Below are positions 43,479 to 52,790 of a stretch of DNA of 64,000 nt, in pieces. Position numbers and translations under genes: made by a program. Source of the stretch: Marinobacter bryozoorum (lineage in GTDB: Bacteria; Pseudomonadota; Gammaproteobacteria; Pseudomonadales; Oleiphilaceae); contig NZ_JAKZAH010000011.1 of NCBI RefSeq assembly GCF_023156245.1, positions 35,935-99,934 of the forward strand. The letters are read 5' to 3'. The notes below the pieces were generated by a model. That model was not told where the DNA came from and made no database searches. It worked only from the letters and a program-made list of their open reading frames with translations. Position 1 is the stretch's first letter; the number at the start of each line of letters is the position of its first letter.

Positions 43479-43964
43479 TTACAGCAACTCCAGAATATCG
43501 GCACGGATGGATTCAGGGCTGGTCGCAGGGGCATAGCGCTGAATAACCCTGCCATCACGCCCCACCAGGAACTTGGTAAAGTTCCACTTGACCTTTTTCG
43601 ACCCCATCATACCCGGAGCTTCCGCCTTGAGCAGCTCGAATAGCGGATGGGTAGCCGGGCCGTTGACCTGCAGCTTGGCAAACATGGGGAACGTGACACC
43701 ATAATTGAGAGAGCAGAACTCACTGATCTGCGCTTCTTCCCCCGGATCCTGGTTCATGAACTGGTTACAGGGGAACCCCAGGATTTCCAGGCCTTGGGGG
43801 TTCAGCTCGTCGTAGAGCTTCTGCAGTCCACCGAATTGCGGGGTAAAACCGCACTTTGATGCGGTGTTCACGATCAGCAGCACCTTGCCGGCATACTCGG
43901 CCATGGGCCGAACCTGACCCTGAATATCGGTTACCTCGATCTCATAGATTGACGCAGAAGACAT
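43479..43964 (-). CDS. glutathione peroxidase family protein
   Basis: 161-residue thiol peroxidase that reduces hydrogen and lipid peroxides. The catalytic set is visible: C38 in NTASKCGFTPQ, glutamine in FPCNQF, and tryptophan and asparagine in VKWNFTKFL. It uses cysteine rather than selenocysteine, and many such enzymes in fact use thioredoxin. It is transcribed from its own strong promoter and followed directly by the OspR-like gene. Confidence 0.95.
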   Translation of the reverse strand: MSSASIYEIEVTDIQGQVRPMAEYAGKVLLIVNTASKCGFTPQFGGLQKLYDELNPQGLEILGFPCNQFMNQDPGEEAQISEFCSLNYGVTFPMFAKLQVNGPATHPLFELLKAEAPGMMGSKKVKWNFTKFLVGRDGRVIQRYAPATSPESIRADILELL

Positions 43965-43991
43965 TGCTCACTCCGGGAAATAGTTTCCAAA

Positions 43992-44021
43992 ATTATATTG
44001 CGCACAACCCATAAACCGCAA
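43992..44021 (-). promoter_or_regulatory. sigma70-type promoter of peroxidase-ospR operon
   Basis: On the minus strand -35 TTGCGG (44016-44021) and a perfect -10 TATAAT (43992-43997) are 18 bases apart. Transcription would start near 43985, about 20 bases before the peroxidase ATG. The A/T-rich sequence between -10 and the gene could hold the regulator's operator, but I see no strong palindrome. Confidence 0.65.
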
Positions 44022-44189
44022 GAAATTTTCAATTACCGCCAGCAAGAGTCCGTGACTCCTGCCATTTTTCATCACAATTGCGCCTTGTCCGGACTGTTTT
44101 TTTCGTCCCCGGCTCCGCTAGAATGGTGTTTCTGTTATTAACGTGCCGAATATGCTGGCACCAGCACCACCATCGGGAAGACGCCTTCT

Positions 44190-45404
44190 ATGCAGAATTA
44201 CAGAAAGTCCGCGAAACTGGATAATGTTTGCTATGAAATCCGTGGTCCGGTACTGCGGGAAGCGCGTCGTCTCGAGGAAGAAGGCCACCGGGTGCTCAAG
44301 CTCAATATCGGCAACCCTGCGGCCTTTGAACTGGACGTGCCCGAGGAAATCCAGCAGGACGTTATCTACAACCTGCACCAGGCCCAGGGCTATGTGGAAT
44401 CCAAGGGCCTGTTCTCGGCCCGCAAGGCGGTAATGCACTATTGCCAGGAACGCGGCATCGACAAGGTCGATATCGATGACATCTATCTCGGCAATGGCGT
44501 CAGCGAACTCATTGTCATGTCCATGCAGGCCTTGCTCAACACCGGCGACGAGGTCCTGGTCCCGGCACCCGACTATCCCCTGTGGACAGCCGCCGTCACC
44601 CTTTCCAGCGGCAAGGCCGTGCACTACCGGTGCGACGAGCAACAGGACTGGTTCCCGGACCTTGACGACATGCGGCGCAAGATCACCAACCGCACCAAGG
44701 CCATCGTACTGATCAACCCGAATAACCCGACGGGCGCCGTCTACCCGCCGGAGTTGCTGGAAGAGGTGATCGAGCTGGCCCGCCAGCACAACCTGATCAT
44801 CCTGTCCGACGAGATCTATGACAAGATTCTCTACGACGGTGTCGAACATGTGTCCACCGCGTCACTGGCTGACGATGTGCTCTTCTTTACCTTCAACGGC
44901 CTGTCCAAGAATTACCGGGCCGCGGGCTACCGTTCCGGCTGGCTGATTATCAGCGGCGCCACGCACAAGGCAAAAGACCTGATCGAAGGTATCGACATGC
45001 TCGCCTCCATGCGGCTGTGCGCCAACGTGCCGGCCCAGCTGGCCATACAGACTGCCCTTGGCGGATATCAGTCCATTGATGACCTGGTGGCTCCGGGCGG
45101 GCGCCTGTACGAACAGCGGGAGACGGCCTGGCGCCTGCTGAATGACATACCCGGCGTCAGTTGCGTGAAACCCAAGGGCGCGCTGTACCTGTTCCCCAAA
45201 CTGGACCCGAACCTCTACCCGATTGAGGACGACGAGAAGTTTGTGCTGGACCTGCTACTGCAGGAGCGCATCCTGCTGGTACAGGGCTCGGGCTTCAATA
45301 TTGACGACCGGCAGCATTTCCGGGTGGTATTCCTGCCCCGGGTAGACGCGCTTGAAGATGCCATGGGGCGACTGGATCGTTTCCTTTCTGGCTGGCGGGT
45401 GTAA
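44190..45404 (+). CDS. alaA: alanine-forming aminotransferase AlaA
   Basis: PLP enzyme that converts pyruvate and glutamate to alanine and 2-oxoglutarate. The 404-residue class I aminotransferase shows the PLP lysine K240 in FNGLSKNYRAAGYRSGW, NPNNPTGAVY and the aspartate of LSDEIYDKI. The N-terminus MQNYRKSAKLDNVCYEIRGP matches E. coli AlaA (YfbQ). Its place between the peroxidase and htpX matches Pseudomonas. Confidence 0.94.
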   Translation: MQNYRKSAKLDNVCYEIRGPVLREARRLEEEGHRVLKLNIGNPAAFELDVPEEIQQDVIYNLHQAQGYVESKGLFSARKAVMHYCQERGIDKVDIDDIYLGNGVSELIVMSMQALLNTGDEVLVPAPDYPLWTAAVTLSSGKAVHYRCDEQQDWFPDLDDMRRKITNRTKAIVLINPNNPTGAVYPPELLEEVIELARQHNLIILSDEIYDKILYDGVEHVSTASLADDVLFFTFNGLSKNYRAAGYRSGWLIISGATHKAKDLIEGIDMLASMRLCANVPAQLAIQTALGGYQSIDDLVAPGGRLYEQRETAWRLLNDIPGVSCVKPKGALYLFPKLDPNLYPIEDDEKFVLDLLLQERILLVQGSGFNIDDRQHFRVVFLPRVDALEDAMGRLDRFLSGWRV

Positions 45405-45432
45405 AAGGCGCAACAAGCCAACGGATCACAGT

Positions 45433-45909
45433 ATGGCCGACATCCACATTGAGGAATTCTACCGGGATTCCGCCATCGCCCTGGTTCAGCTCTATAGCGT
45501 GTTCCCCCGCAGGATCAACCTGTTCGTGGAAGATATCGCAGGGCCGGATGAACCGGACGAATTCGGACTCCACCGCCCTCGCCATATGGCCTGCTTTGGC
45601 GCCCTGCTGTGGCTGGAGGAGGAGGGTCTGCTGCGATACGTGGATACCATTCGCCAGGAGGCCCTGGACCAGGCGGTATTGACTCGCAAAGCCTTCATCC
45701 GCCTGAATACACCAGCGCCGCTGGACCTGGCCCGGGAACTGTTGCTGCCTGAACCCGGTGTACCAGAGCCGGAAGCACCACTGCCCGCATCGGTACGCCA
45801 GGATCGCTCGACCTGGGTCCATGTGCTGCGCCAGTCCATCCGGGGCGGGCACTCCCCTACCCTCAGCCGCGCCATGCAGGCCGCTTTTTTCGCCCCGGCG
45901 GGGAACTGA
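45433..45909 (+). CDS. conserved hypothetical protein between alaA and htpX
   Basis: 158 residues with no signal peptide or membrane helix. The N-terminal half is leucine-, glutamate- and aspartate-rich (FYRDSAIALVQLYSVFPRR, CFGALLWLEEEGLLRYVDT) and reads like a small helical or winged-helix fold; the C-terminal half includes a proline-rich linker (LLLPEPGVPEPEAPLP). ATG 45433 is chosen from spacing; the frame extends upstream into alaA. A homologue seems to occupy this site in Pseudomonas. Function unknown. Confidence 0.75.
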   Translation: MADIHIEEFYRDSAIALVQLYSVFPRRINLFVEDIAGPDEPDEFGLHRPRHMACFGALLWLEEEGLLRYVDTIRQEALDQAVLTRKAFIRLNTPAPLDLARELLLPEPGVPEPEAPLPASVRQDRSTWVHVLRQSIRGGHSPTLSRAMQAAFFAPAGN

Positions 45910-46037
45910 CTCACAGCTTCTGCGGTCTCTCTGGTCGCTACGGAAATCCGCGTTAATTCGGCGCAAGGTAATTGAAATACCCGCGGCCGGCACCGATATC
46001 CGTATGCAGGAAACCTGACTCCTGAAGAGGCCACTAA

Positions 46038-46922
46038 ATGAGAATTCTGCTGTTTCTTGCAACAAACCTGGCGGTGATCCTGGTGGCGAGTGTCACGCTC
46101 TCGCTACTGGGTGTTGACAGTTACCTGGCGCAGAACGGGATCAACTACGGCTCCCTGCTGGCCTTCGCTGCGGTGTTCGGCTTTACCGGCGCGTTCATCT
46201 CGCTGTTCATGTCGAAGTTCATCGCCAGGAAGACCACCGGGGCAAAGGTGATCGATTCGCCACGCACCCCGGCGGAACGGTGGTTGGTGGACACCGTCGC
46301 CGAGCTGGCAAAAAAGGCTGGTATCGGCATGCCGGAGGTGGCCATCTTCCCGGCCAGCCAGTCCAACGCCTTTGCCACCGGCTGGAACAAGAACGCCTCG
46401 CTGGTAGCCGTCAGCGAAGGCCTGCTGAGCCGGTTTAACAAGGATGAAATACGCGCCGTGCTGGGCCATGAGATCGGCCACGTGGCGAATGGTGACATGG
46501 TGACCCTCACGCTGATCCAGGGTGTGGTCAACACCTTCGTGATCTTTGCCGCCCGGGTTATTGGTTCAGTAGTGGACCGGGTGGTCTTCCGCAACGAAAA
46601 CGGTCACGGTCCCGGCTTCTGGATTGTCAGTATCGTGGCGGAAATCGTACTCGGCATCCTCGCCAGCACCATCGTGTTCTGGTTCTCCCGGCGCCGGGAG
46701 TTCCGGGCTGACATCGCCGGCGCTCAACTGGCCGGTCGCAGCGCCATGATCAACGCCCTGGCGCGGCTAAGGCAGGAAAGCGAAATGCCCGACCAGATGC
46801 CGGATAACCTGCAGGCGTTCGGCATTAACCGGGGCGCCAGGGGCGGCCTGGGCGCGCTGTTCATGACCCACCCGCCACTCGAGCAACGTATCGAGGCACT
46901 GCAACACGCAAACCTCGGCTAA
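46038..46922 (+). CDS. htpX: membrane zinc metalloprotease HtpX
   Basis: Heat-shock-linked inner-membrane protease for misfolded membrane proteins. The 294 residues carry HEIGH (H144, E145, H148), a downstream glutamate ligand in [12 protein letters not shown], two N-terminal helices (about 4-24 and 38-58) and two more hydrophobic segments around 155-215. The length matches E. coli (293). It converges on pdxB with a four-base overlap of the stop regions. Confidence 0.96.
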   Translation: MRILLFLATNLAVILVASVTLSLLGVDSYLAQNGINYGSLLAFAAVFGFTGAFISLFMSKFIARKTTGAKVIDSPRTPAERWLVDTVAELAKKAGIGMPEVAIFPASQSNAFATGWNKNASLVAVSEGLLSRFNKDEIRAVLGHEIGHVANGDMVTLTLIQGVVNTFVIFAARVIGSVVDRVVFRNENGHGPGFWIVSIVAEIVLGILASTIVFWFSRRREFRADIAGAQLAGRSAMINALARLRQESEMPDQMPDNLQAFGINRGARGGLGALFMTHPPLEQRIEALQHANLG

Positions 46923-48073
46923 CCGGTCACCCTGAATCCGGCCCGGGATAATAACCGGGCCGTCTCTCGATGACCCTCCAGGCGCACCTCCATGCTGGCC
47001 GGCTCCCGGCGCACGGGGTAATCCCTACGCAGCTGGTCAAAGGAGGGCCGGGTGTCCGCAGCCGCTCCGGCAAACAGCTTTCTCAGGCGTGCGTCATCAT
47101 CTCTCGGATCGTAACAGGTCATCAGGGCACGGTGCAGCGCTTCAAGTGGTCCACATTGCGCCGTCAGTGCCAGGCCAGAAACCGGCGGAGGCGGTAGCAG
47201 GTTGTCGAGGGAGGCACTCATGGGCACCCCGGCCCATTGGTGGAGCGCCTGGGCAACCATTTCGGTACCACGACTCTTGCCTTCCACGCTATAGCCGGCA
47301 ATATGGGGGGTTGCCAGCCAGCAGCGTTCCAGCAAGTCCGGCAGTGGCGAGGGCTCGTTTTCCCAGACGTCCAGGGCTACCAGCGGAGCATCAGCCTGCT
47401 GAAGCCTCTCCAGCAACGCACGGTTATCGACCACGGCCCCGCGACCGCTGTTGATCAGTAACTGGTTCTCGCACAGCCCGGCCAGCCGCTGACGATCAAG
47501 GAGGTGGCTGGTGGGGTGAAGACCGACCTCGACCAGGGGCGTGTGAAGGGAAATGACATCGCACGCCAGGACATCATCAAGGGACGCAAAGGGCCGCTCT
47601 GCACCCGACGCCTCAAGGGGTGGATCACTGACCCGGACAGTAATTCCAAGCGCGGCCAAAACCTCTGTCAGGGTACCGCCGACATTGCCGGCTCCGATAA
47701 CGCCAACCGTAAGCCCATCCAGGGTGCGCTTTTCACTACGCTGAAGGAACAGGGACAGAACGGAGAGTACATACTGGACCACGCTGTTGGCATTGCAGCC
47801 GGGGGCAGACGCAAAGGCAATTCCCCGGGCCTTCAGCCAGTCGGTGTCGATATGATCCGTCCCAATGGTGGCGGTACCCACGAACCTTACCGGAGTGTCC
47901 GCCAGCAGGCCCTGATCGACCCGGGTCACCGAACGCACCAGCAGCACGTCGGCATCCAGCAACTGATCGCGCCCCAGGTTGCGGCCATTGACCCGGGTCA
48001 GGGTACCCAGGTCACCGCAGAAGGCCTCCAGCAGAGGGATATTCTCATCCGCAACGATCCGCAGGGAAGGCAT
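46919..48073 (-). CDS. pdxB: erythronate-4-phosphate dehydrogenase
   Basis: NAD-dependent second step of DXP-dependent pyridoxal phosphate synthesis. The 384-residue 2-hydroxyacid dehydrogenase has the NAD motif [12 protein letters not shown], the catalytic ELL-type segment [12 protein letters not shown] and [16 protein letters not shown], plus the PdxB-specific C-terminal dimerisation domain. ATG 48073 ([14 protein letters not shown]) is canonical; the frame extending to 48187 overlaps rhlB and is alanine/valine-rich nonsense. Confidence 0.95.
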   Translation of the reverse strand: MPSLRIVADENIPLLEAFCGDLGTLTRVNGRNLGRDQLLDADVLLVRSVTRVDQGLLADTPVRFVGTATIGTDHIDTDWLKARGIAFASAPGCNANSVVQYVLSVLSLFLQRSEKRTLDGLTVGVIGAGNVGGTLTEVLAALGITVRVSDPPLEASGAERPFASLDDVLACDVISLHTPLVEVGLHPTSHLLDRQRLAGLCENQLLINSGRGAVVDNRALLERLQQADAPLVALDVWENEPSPLPDLLERCWLATPHIAGYSVEGKSRGTEMVAQALHQWAGVPMSASLDNLLPPPPVSGLALTAQCGPLEALHRALMTCYDPRDDDARLRKLFAGAAADTRPSFDQLRRDYPVRREPASMEVRLEGHRETARLLSRAGFRVTG

Positions 48074-48086
48074 GGGCTGCCGGACG

Positions 48087-49451
48087 TTACCGGTTTCCGG
48101 ACGAGCGGGGGCGACTGCGGCTACCCTGCCCGGTACGGCCCCGGTTGCCGCCACTGCGGGGGCCACCACCGGAACGACGACCGCCACGGCGGCGCTGAAT
48201 GAGGGGTTTCTCCAGCGGCTGGAGAAGCTCTTCCTCCGGAACGGATGTGGTCAGTTTCTGGCTGATGTAGGTCTCAATACCCGGCAACGCAAAGGCATCA
48301 TCCTCACTGGCAAAGCTGATCGAAATGCCATGTTCACCAGCACGCCCGGTACGGCCGATGCGGTGCACATAGTCTTCCGCATTGTCCGGCAGATTGTAAT
48401 TGAACACGTGGGTCACCCCCTCCACGTGGATGCCACGGCCTGCCACGTCGGTAGCCACAAGCACCTGGATCTCACCTTTCTTGAACTGGTCCAGGGTCTT
48501 GAGCCGTTTATTCTGGGGAATCTCACCGGACATGAGCGCTGCCGTCACGTCCTGGTTTTTCAGGTCTTCTTCCAGGTCACGGCACTGGTCACGGCGGTTG
48601 GCAAAGACGATCGCCTTGTCCACCCCGGGCTGCTTCAGGGAGTTAACCAGTACCGGCAGTTTCTGGTCCTCAGACACCAGGTAGACCGTCTGCTTCACCC
48701 TTTCCGCCGTCTTCTGCTGGGGCTCGATCTCGATAAACTCGGCGCCATGGGTCCACATGGAAGCCAGGTTAAGCACATCCTGGTTGAAGGTAGCGCTGAA
48801 CAGCAGTGTCTGACGATCATCCTTGGGCGCGCAGCGACGGATGATCCGCTTCACATCCGGGATGAACCCCATATCCAGCATGCGGTCCGCCTCGTCCAGG
48901 ATCAAAAGGTCAACCTGGTCGAGGAACACGTCCTGCGAACCGAGGAAATCGATCAACCGGCCGGGAGTTGCTACCAGGATGTCTACAATCTCGTTCTGCA
49001 GCACTTCCCGTTGCTTGTCATAATTCATGCCGCCTACCACAGACACAACGCGGTGACCGGTCCGGGCACAGAGCTCCTCGGCGTCCTTGGCAATCTGCAT
49101 GGCCAGTTCCCTGGTGGGTGCCAGGGCAAGAACACGGGGCTCGGAGGCAAAGCGCTCCTTGTCAGGAACGGGGGTTTCCAGCAACGTCTGGATCGCCGTA
49201 ATCAGGAAAGCCGCCGTCTTGCCCGTACCGGTCTGGGCCTGGCCGATCAGGTCGTGGCAAGCCAGGGTGTAGGGGAGCGTCTCGGCCTGGATCGGCGTGC
49301 AGTATTCGAACCCGATGCCGGCAATCGCATCCAGCAGGCGCTTGTCGAGGCCCAGTTCGGCAAAGCGGATACCGCTCGGCTTGACGTTCGCTGGTGCTGG
49401 TTGTGTTTCGGTTTGCTCGGTTGTATTGCCGGATTCAGGAGATTGCGTCAT
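48087..49451 (-). CDS. rhlB: DEAD-box RNA helicase RhlB-type
   Basis: ATP-dependent RNA helicase, the type recruited to the RNase E degradosome. It has 454 residues with an acidic N-terminal extension, Q motif, Walker A AQTGTGKT, PTRELA, DEAD, SAT, and the C-terminal HRIGRTGRAG. An arginine/glycine-rich tail (from about residue 415) should bind RNA. The start overlaps the epmC end by 17 bases, and pdxB starts 13 bases after its stop. Confidence 0.92.
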   Translation of the reverse strand: MTQSPESGNTTEQTETQPAPANVKPSGIRFAELGLDKRLLDAIAGIGFEYCTPIQAETLPYTLACHDLIGQAQTGTGKTAAFLITAIQTLLETPVPDKERFASEPRVLALAPTRELAMQIAKDAEELCARTGHRVVSVVGGMNYDKQREVLQNEIVDILVATPGRLIDFLGSQDVFLDQVDLLILDEADRMLDMGFIPDVKRIIRRCAPKDDRQTLLFSATFNQDVLNLASMWTHGAEFIEIEPQQKTAERVKQTVYLVSEDQKLPVLVNSLKQPGVDKAIVFANRRDQCRDLEEDLKNQDVTAALMSGEIPQNKRLKTLDQFKKGEIQVLVATDVAGRGIHVEGVTHVFNYNLPDNAEDYVHRIGRTGRAGEHGISISFASEDDAFALPGIETYISQKLTTSVPEEELLQPLEKPLIQRRRGGRRSGGGPRSGGNRGRTGQGSRSRPRSSGNR

Positions 49452-50046
49452 AGGCTTCGCTTACTGTTGTGAAATGTTGTCCTGTCCCGGACACAATGGT
49501 GCCCGCCAGACAGTGATAATGCTCGCGCCACCGGAGAAAGTCCTCCGGCCCGGTACCATAATGGTCCGTCAATGCGCTGAGAAACGTTTCCGCCCTTGGC
49601 GGTAATCCGTGATCCAGATAATAGCAGGCCTGCTCGTAGACCCGGCGCCGAAAACCCGCCTCATCAATGGCACCGCCACCATCAAGGTTATCCACACTGA
49701 TATGGAAGCGGCTGTTACAGGCCACTGAAAACAGCCATTCCAGCGCCTGGGGCCTGACCTCCACTTGTTCGAAGGCCTTTTGCTGCTCCGGCGTGCGCCC
49801 ATCCGGACAGTACCAGTAGCCGTAGTCTCGCAGTTTACGCCGCTGCGCCCCGGCGATGCACCAGTGACTGATTTCATGAAGTGCGCTGGCGAAGTAACCA
49901 TGGGCGAAGATCACCTGTGCGCAGGGGCCAGCTACGCCGGCCGGCAGGTACTCCGGCTCATCGCCACCGCGAACCAGTTCGGTTTCCAGGGCATCCCTGA
50001 ACAGGGCGTTAAACAGTGTGACAAGGTCTTCTGGACGGTTATTCAT
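49435..50046 (-). CDS. epmC: elongation factor P hydroxylase
   Basis: EpmC family (YfcM), which hydroxylates the beta-lysyl-lysine of EF-P. The 203 residues include HEISH (H57, E58, H61) as the iron-binding motif and the hallmark RDYGYWYCPDGR. ATG 50046 is chosen because the 50 upstream residues to 50196 do not resemble the family (E. coli protein 182 aa) and overlap dsbD. The epmA/epmB partners are not in the window. Confidence 0.9.
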   Translation of the reverse strand: MNNRPEDLVTLFNALFRDALETELVRGGDEPEYLPAGVAGPCAQVIFAHGYFASALHEISHWCIAGAQRRKLRDYGYWYCPDGRTPEQQKAFEQVEVRPQALEWLFSVACNSRFHISVDNLDGGGAIDEAGFRRRVYEQACYYLDHGLPPRAETFLSALTDHYGTGPEDFLRWREHYHCLAGTIVSGTGQHFTTVSEAYDAIS

Positions 50047-50164
50047 GGGTCCGTTATTGTGCGGCTTTACCAAAAGGAATTCCAGCAGCATATCATCAGG
50101 GGAACTTTCCGCTACGACCCCAGTCACTTCATCCGTTTCCGGAACCCCTGAATTCACCTGAAAG

Positions 50165-52054
50165 ATGCCTTTGTTCATGCCCCCGAGACCCGTCACTGTT
50201 CACGCCGCATTCCGTTTCGCCCTGCTCCTGTTGTTCCTGCTGCCCGGAACCCAAAGCTTTGCAGCATTCGGCAGTAACAGCCTTGGTGGCCAGGATTTCC
50301 TGCCGGTAGACGAAGCCCTGCCCTTCAGCTCGACAACCACCGACCGTGGGGTTTTACTGAAGTGGGACACCGCGCCGGAGCACTATCTCTACAAGGAGCG
50401 AATCGAGGTTACCGCCGTAACAGAAGGCGTGACCGTCTCCGACCCTGAGTTTTCCCTGGCCGGCGTGGAAACCGAAGACCCCTACTTCGGCACCGTTAAT
50501 GTTTTCTATGAACCGGTCGAGGCAAAGATAGACCTTGCCTTGCCGGAAGGAACCCGGGAAGCCACCCTTCAGGTGACCTATCAGGGCTGTGCCGAGGCCG
50601 GCCTGTGCTATCCACCGCAGACCCGAGAGGTCCTTTACTACGCCAGCGGTACAAACGAAGCCGCAGGCACGGCACCAATCCGGGCAGGCAATTCCGGCAG
50701 CCCGACCACCGCCCCGGGGGCAGAGAGCACGGCAGACCTGCAGTCTGCCAGCGGCCTTGCGGGCTTCCTGTCAGAACAATCCCTGGCCATCATTGCGCTG
50801 GTCTTCCTAGCCCTGGGGCTGGGGCTGACCTTCACGCCCTGCGTGCTGCCCATGGTTCCGATCATTTCAACCCTGGTATCCAGCCACAACACCCGCAGCT
50901 CAGGCCAGGCGCTGGTGCTGGCCTTCAGCTATGTACTCGGGATGGCACTGACCTACGCTGCCGCCGGTGTCATCACCGGCATGCTCGGTGCCAGTTTCAA
51001 CCTGCAGGCGCACCTGCAGTCCCCCTGGATCCTCGGGACCTTTGCGGCGCTCTTCGCCGTATTTGCCCTGGCCATGTTCAATGTCTTCGACCTGCAACTT
51101 CCCCAGGGCATCCAGAACCGACTAAACCAGGCCAGCCAGAATCTCAGTGGTGGCCGGGTAGCCAGTGTATTCGGTATCGGAGCCTTGTCTGCACTGGTGG
51201 TTTCGCCCTGTGTGTCAGCGCCACTGGCCGGAAGCCTGCTGTATATCAGCACCACCCAGGATGCGGTCGTGGGCGGTGTCGCCCTGTTTGCACTGGGGCT
51301 GGGCATGGGCGTTCCGCTGATCCTCGTAGCCGTGGGCGGGCGCAAGCTGCTGCCCAGGACCGGCGCCTGGATGAACGTGGTCAAGGCGTTCTACGGGATC
51401 ATGCTACTCGCCGTGGCCATCTGGCTGCTCGAGCGAATGGTACCGGCCTGGCTGGCATTGACCCTGTGGGGCGTGCTGGCGGCGATCACTGGCGTGCAGC
51501 TGGGTGCCTTTGACCAGGCCCGGGCAGGCTGGCAGCGCACCTGGAAAGGTGCCGGGCTTGTGCTGTTTGCGTGGGGGATTGCATTGTTGGCAGGGGCGCT
51601 GTCCGGCGCCTCGGATCCATTGCGCCCACTGGCCCCCTTTATAGCCGCTAACGGCACCGGGGCTGACACAGCTTCAGCAGCCCACGCTCCCTTCGAGCGG
51701 ATGGAAGAGCCCGAGAGTATCCGGGACAGGCTCGCCCAGGCTGGGGACCGGGGCCAACCGGTCATCCTGGACTTCTACGCGGACTGGTGCATTTCCTGCA
51801 AAGTGATGGAGCGCGAGGTATTCAGCCAGGCCGAGGTCATCACCGCCATGGAGCCTTACACCCTCCTGCAGATCGACATGACGGATAACACCCCGGAGCA
51901 ACAGGCCCTGCTGGACGAACTAGGCCTGTTCGGCCCCCCGGCCATACTGTTCTATGACCCTTCCGGCACTGAAGCCCAGCACCTTCGGGTACTGGGGGAA
52001 ATGGACAGGACGGCCTTCCTGGACCACCTTGGCAAGGCCGAGTCGTTACTCTGA
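50165..52054 (+). CDS. dsbD: thiol:disulfide interchange protein DsbD
   Basis: Carries reducing power from cytosolic thioredoxin to the periplasm. The 629-residue protein has a signal peptide (about 1-33), an N-terminal DsbD-alpha domain with C142 and C148 (GCAEAGLCYPP), an eight-helix beta domain with FTPCVLPMVP and VVSPCVSAPLAG, and a C-terminal thioredoxin domain with WCISCK. An alternative start is ATG 50177. It can serve cytochrome c maturation, relevant to the nearby cbb3 genes. Confidence 0.95.
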   Translation: MPLFMPPRPVTVHAAFRFALLLLFLLPGTQSFAAFGSNSLGGQDFLPVDEALPFSSTTTDRGVLLKWDTAPEHYLYKERIEVTAVTEGVTVSDPEFSLAGVETEDPYFGTVNVFYEPVEAKIDLALPEGTREATLQVTYQGCAEAGLCYPPQTREVLYYASGTNEAAGTAPIRAGNSGSPTTAPGAESTADLQSASGLAGFLSEQSLAIIALVFLALGLGLTFTPCVLPMVPIISTLVSSHNTRSSGQALVLAFSYVLGMALTYAAAGVITGMLGASFNLQAHLQSPWILGTFAALFAVFALAMFNVFDLQLPQGIQNRLNQASQNLSGGRVASVFGIGALSALVVSPCVSAPLAGSLLYISTTQDAVVGGVALFALGLGMGVPLILVAVGGRKLLPRTGAWMNVVKAFYGIMLLAVAIWLLERMVPAWLALTLWGVLAAITGVQLGAFDQARAGWQRTWKGAGLVLFAWGIALLAGALSGASDPLRPLAPFIAANGTGADTASAAHAPFERMEEPESIRDRLAQAGDRGQPVILDFYADWCISCKVMEREVFSQAEVITAMEPYTLLQIDMTDNTPEQQALLDELGLFGPPAILFYDPSGTEAQHLRVLGEMDRTAFLDHLGKAESLL

Positions 52055-52069
52055 CCGGCTCGTCGTAGC

Positions 52070-52094
52070 CCGGGGCGCTGCTCAGGCGCCCCGG
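52070..52094. terminator. hairpin between convergent dsbD and tusA
   Basis: Perfect 9-bp G/C-rich inverted repeat (52070-52078 with 52086-52094) with a 7-base loop that contains part of the tusA stop codon. No T-run is visible. Confidence 0.5.
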
Positions 52095-52324
52095 CGAATC
52101 CAGAAATGGTACTCGTCCCCGGTCTGCTCCTGCCTGAGCAGCTCATGGCTCAAAAACTGACAGAAACGGGGGATGTCCCGGGTTGTCGACGGGTCTGTAG
52201 CCAACATCCGCAGCACACCACCTACCGGCACGTCGGCTATCCGGTTATGCAGCATCATGACCGGCTCCGGGCACATCAGCCCGCGGGCATCAAGCTCGGC
52301 ATCCTGGTTTGGGGTTTCCGCCAT
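52082..52324 (-). CDS. tusA: TusA-family sulfurtransferase
   Basis: 80-residue sulfur carrier. The CPxP motif ([12 protein letters not shown]) holds the persulfide cysteine. It probably passes sulfur from IscS through the relay to MnmA for tRNA thiolation. ATG 52324 (MAETPNQD) is preferred to 52384, whose extra residues are atypical. A TusA gene near rlmM and the cco locus also occurs in Pseudomonas, as recalled. Confidence 0.9.
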   Translation of the reverse strand: MAETPNQDAELDARGLMCPEPVMMLHNRIADVPVGGVLRMLATDPSTTRDIPRFCQFLSHELLRQEQTGDEYHFWIRRGA

Positions 52325-52489
52325 AATCACCTCCCACAGTACACACCGACAGAGTTTCCGGCCGTCGGACAGGTTTCCGGACAAACCTGATGGAATTTCC
52401 CGGTTCAGATGCTAAATTACTGTCATACAGGTCTATTTTAGACTAGAAAGCCGACCTGACGGTATAGTGACTGGCGCAGAGAGGTGCCT

Positions 52490-52774
52490 ATGATCCGAGT
52501 CCTGATTGAACGTCATATCGCTGAGTCCCTCGAGTCCGCGTATGAAGAACGCTCCCGCAGGATACTACAGGGCGCAGTCTCGGCGCCCGGCTTCGTATCC
52601 GGCGAAACCCTGGTGAACGCCCGCGACCCCAATCACCGGATTACCCTGGCAAACTGGCGTTCCGAGGCCGACTGGGACCGTTGGTATCACTCCCGGGATC
52701 GCCAGGAACTGCTTAATGACGTGAAGCCCATGATGGACCAGGACGAGAAGATCACCATTCTTCACCAGTGCTGA
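52490..52774 (+). CDS. antibiotic biosynthesis monooxygenase-fold protein
   Basis: 94-residue dimeric alpha-beta barrel protein of the ABM family. The motifs ILQGAVSAPGFVSGETLVN and ANWRSEADWDRWYHS are characteristic. Homologues include haem-degrading and quinol monooxygenases, but most are uncharacterised. ATG 52490 has AGAGGT upstream. It stands alone between divergent tusA and convergent rlmM. Confidence 0.85.
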   Translation: MIRVLIERHIAESLESAYEERSRRILQGAVSAPGFVSGETLVNARDPNHRITLANWRSEADWDRWYHSRDRQELLNDVKPMMDQDEKITILHQC

Positions 52775-52790
52775 CATTCGCCCTGGCAGA

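Noticed and set aside
47979..49472. 497-codon open frame on the plus strand
   Set aside because: Antisense to rhlB and the start of pdxB; no protein-like features.
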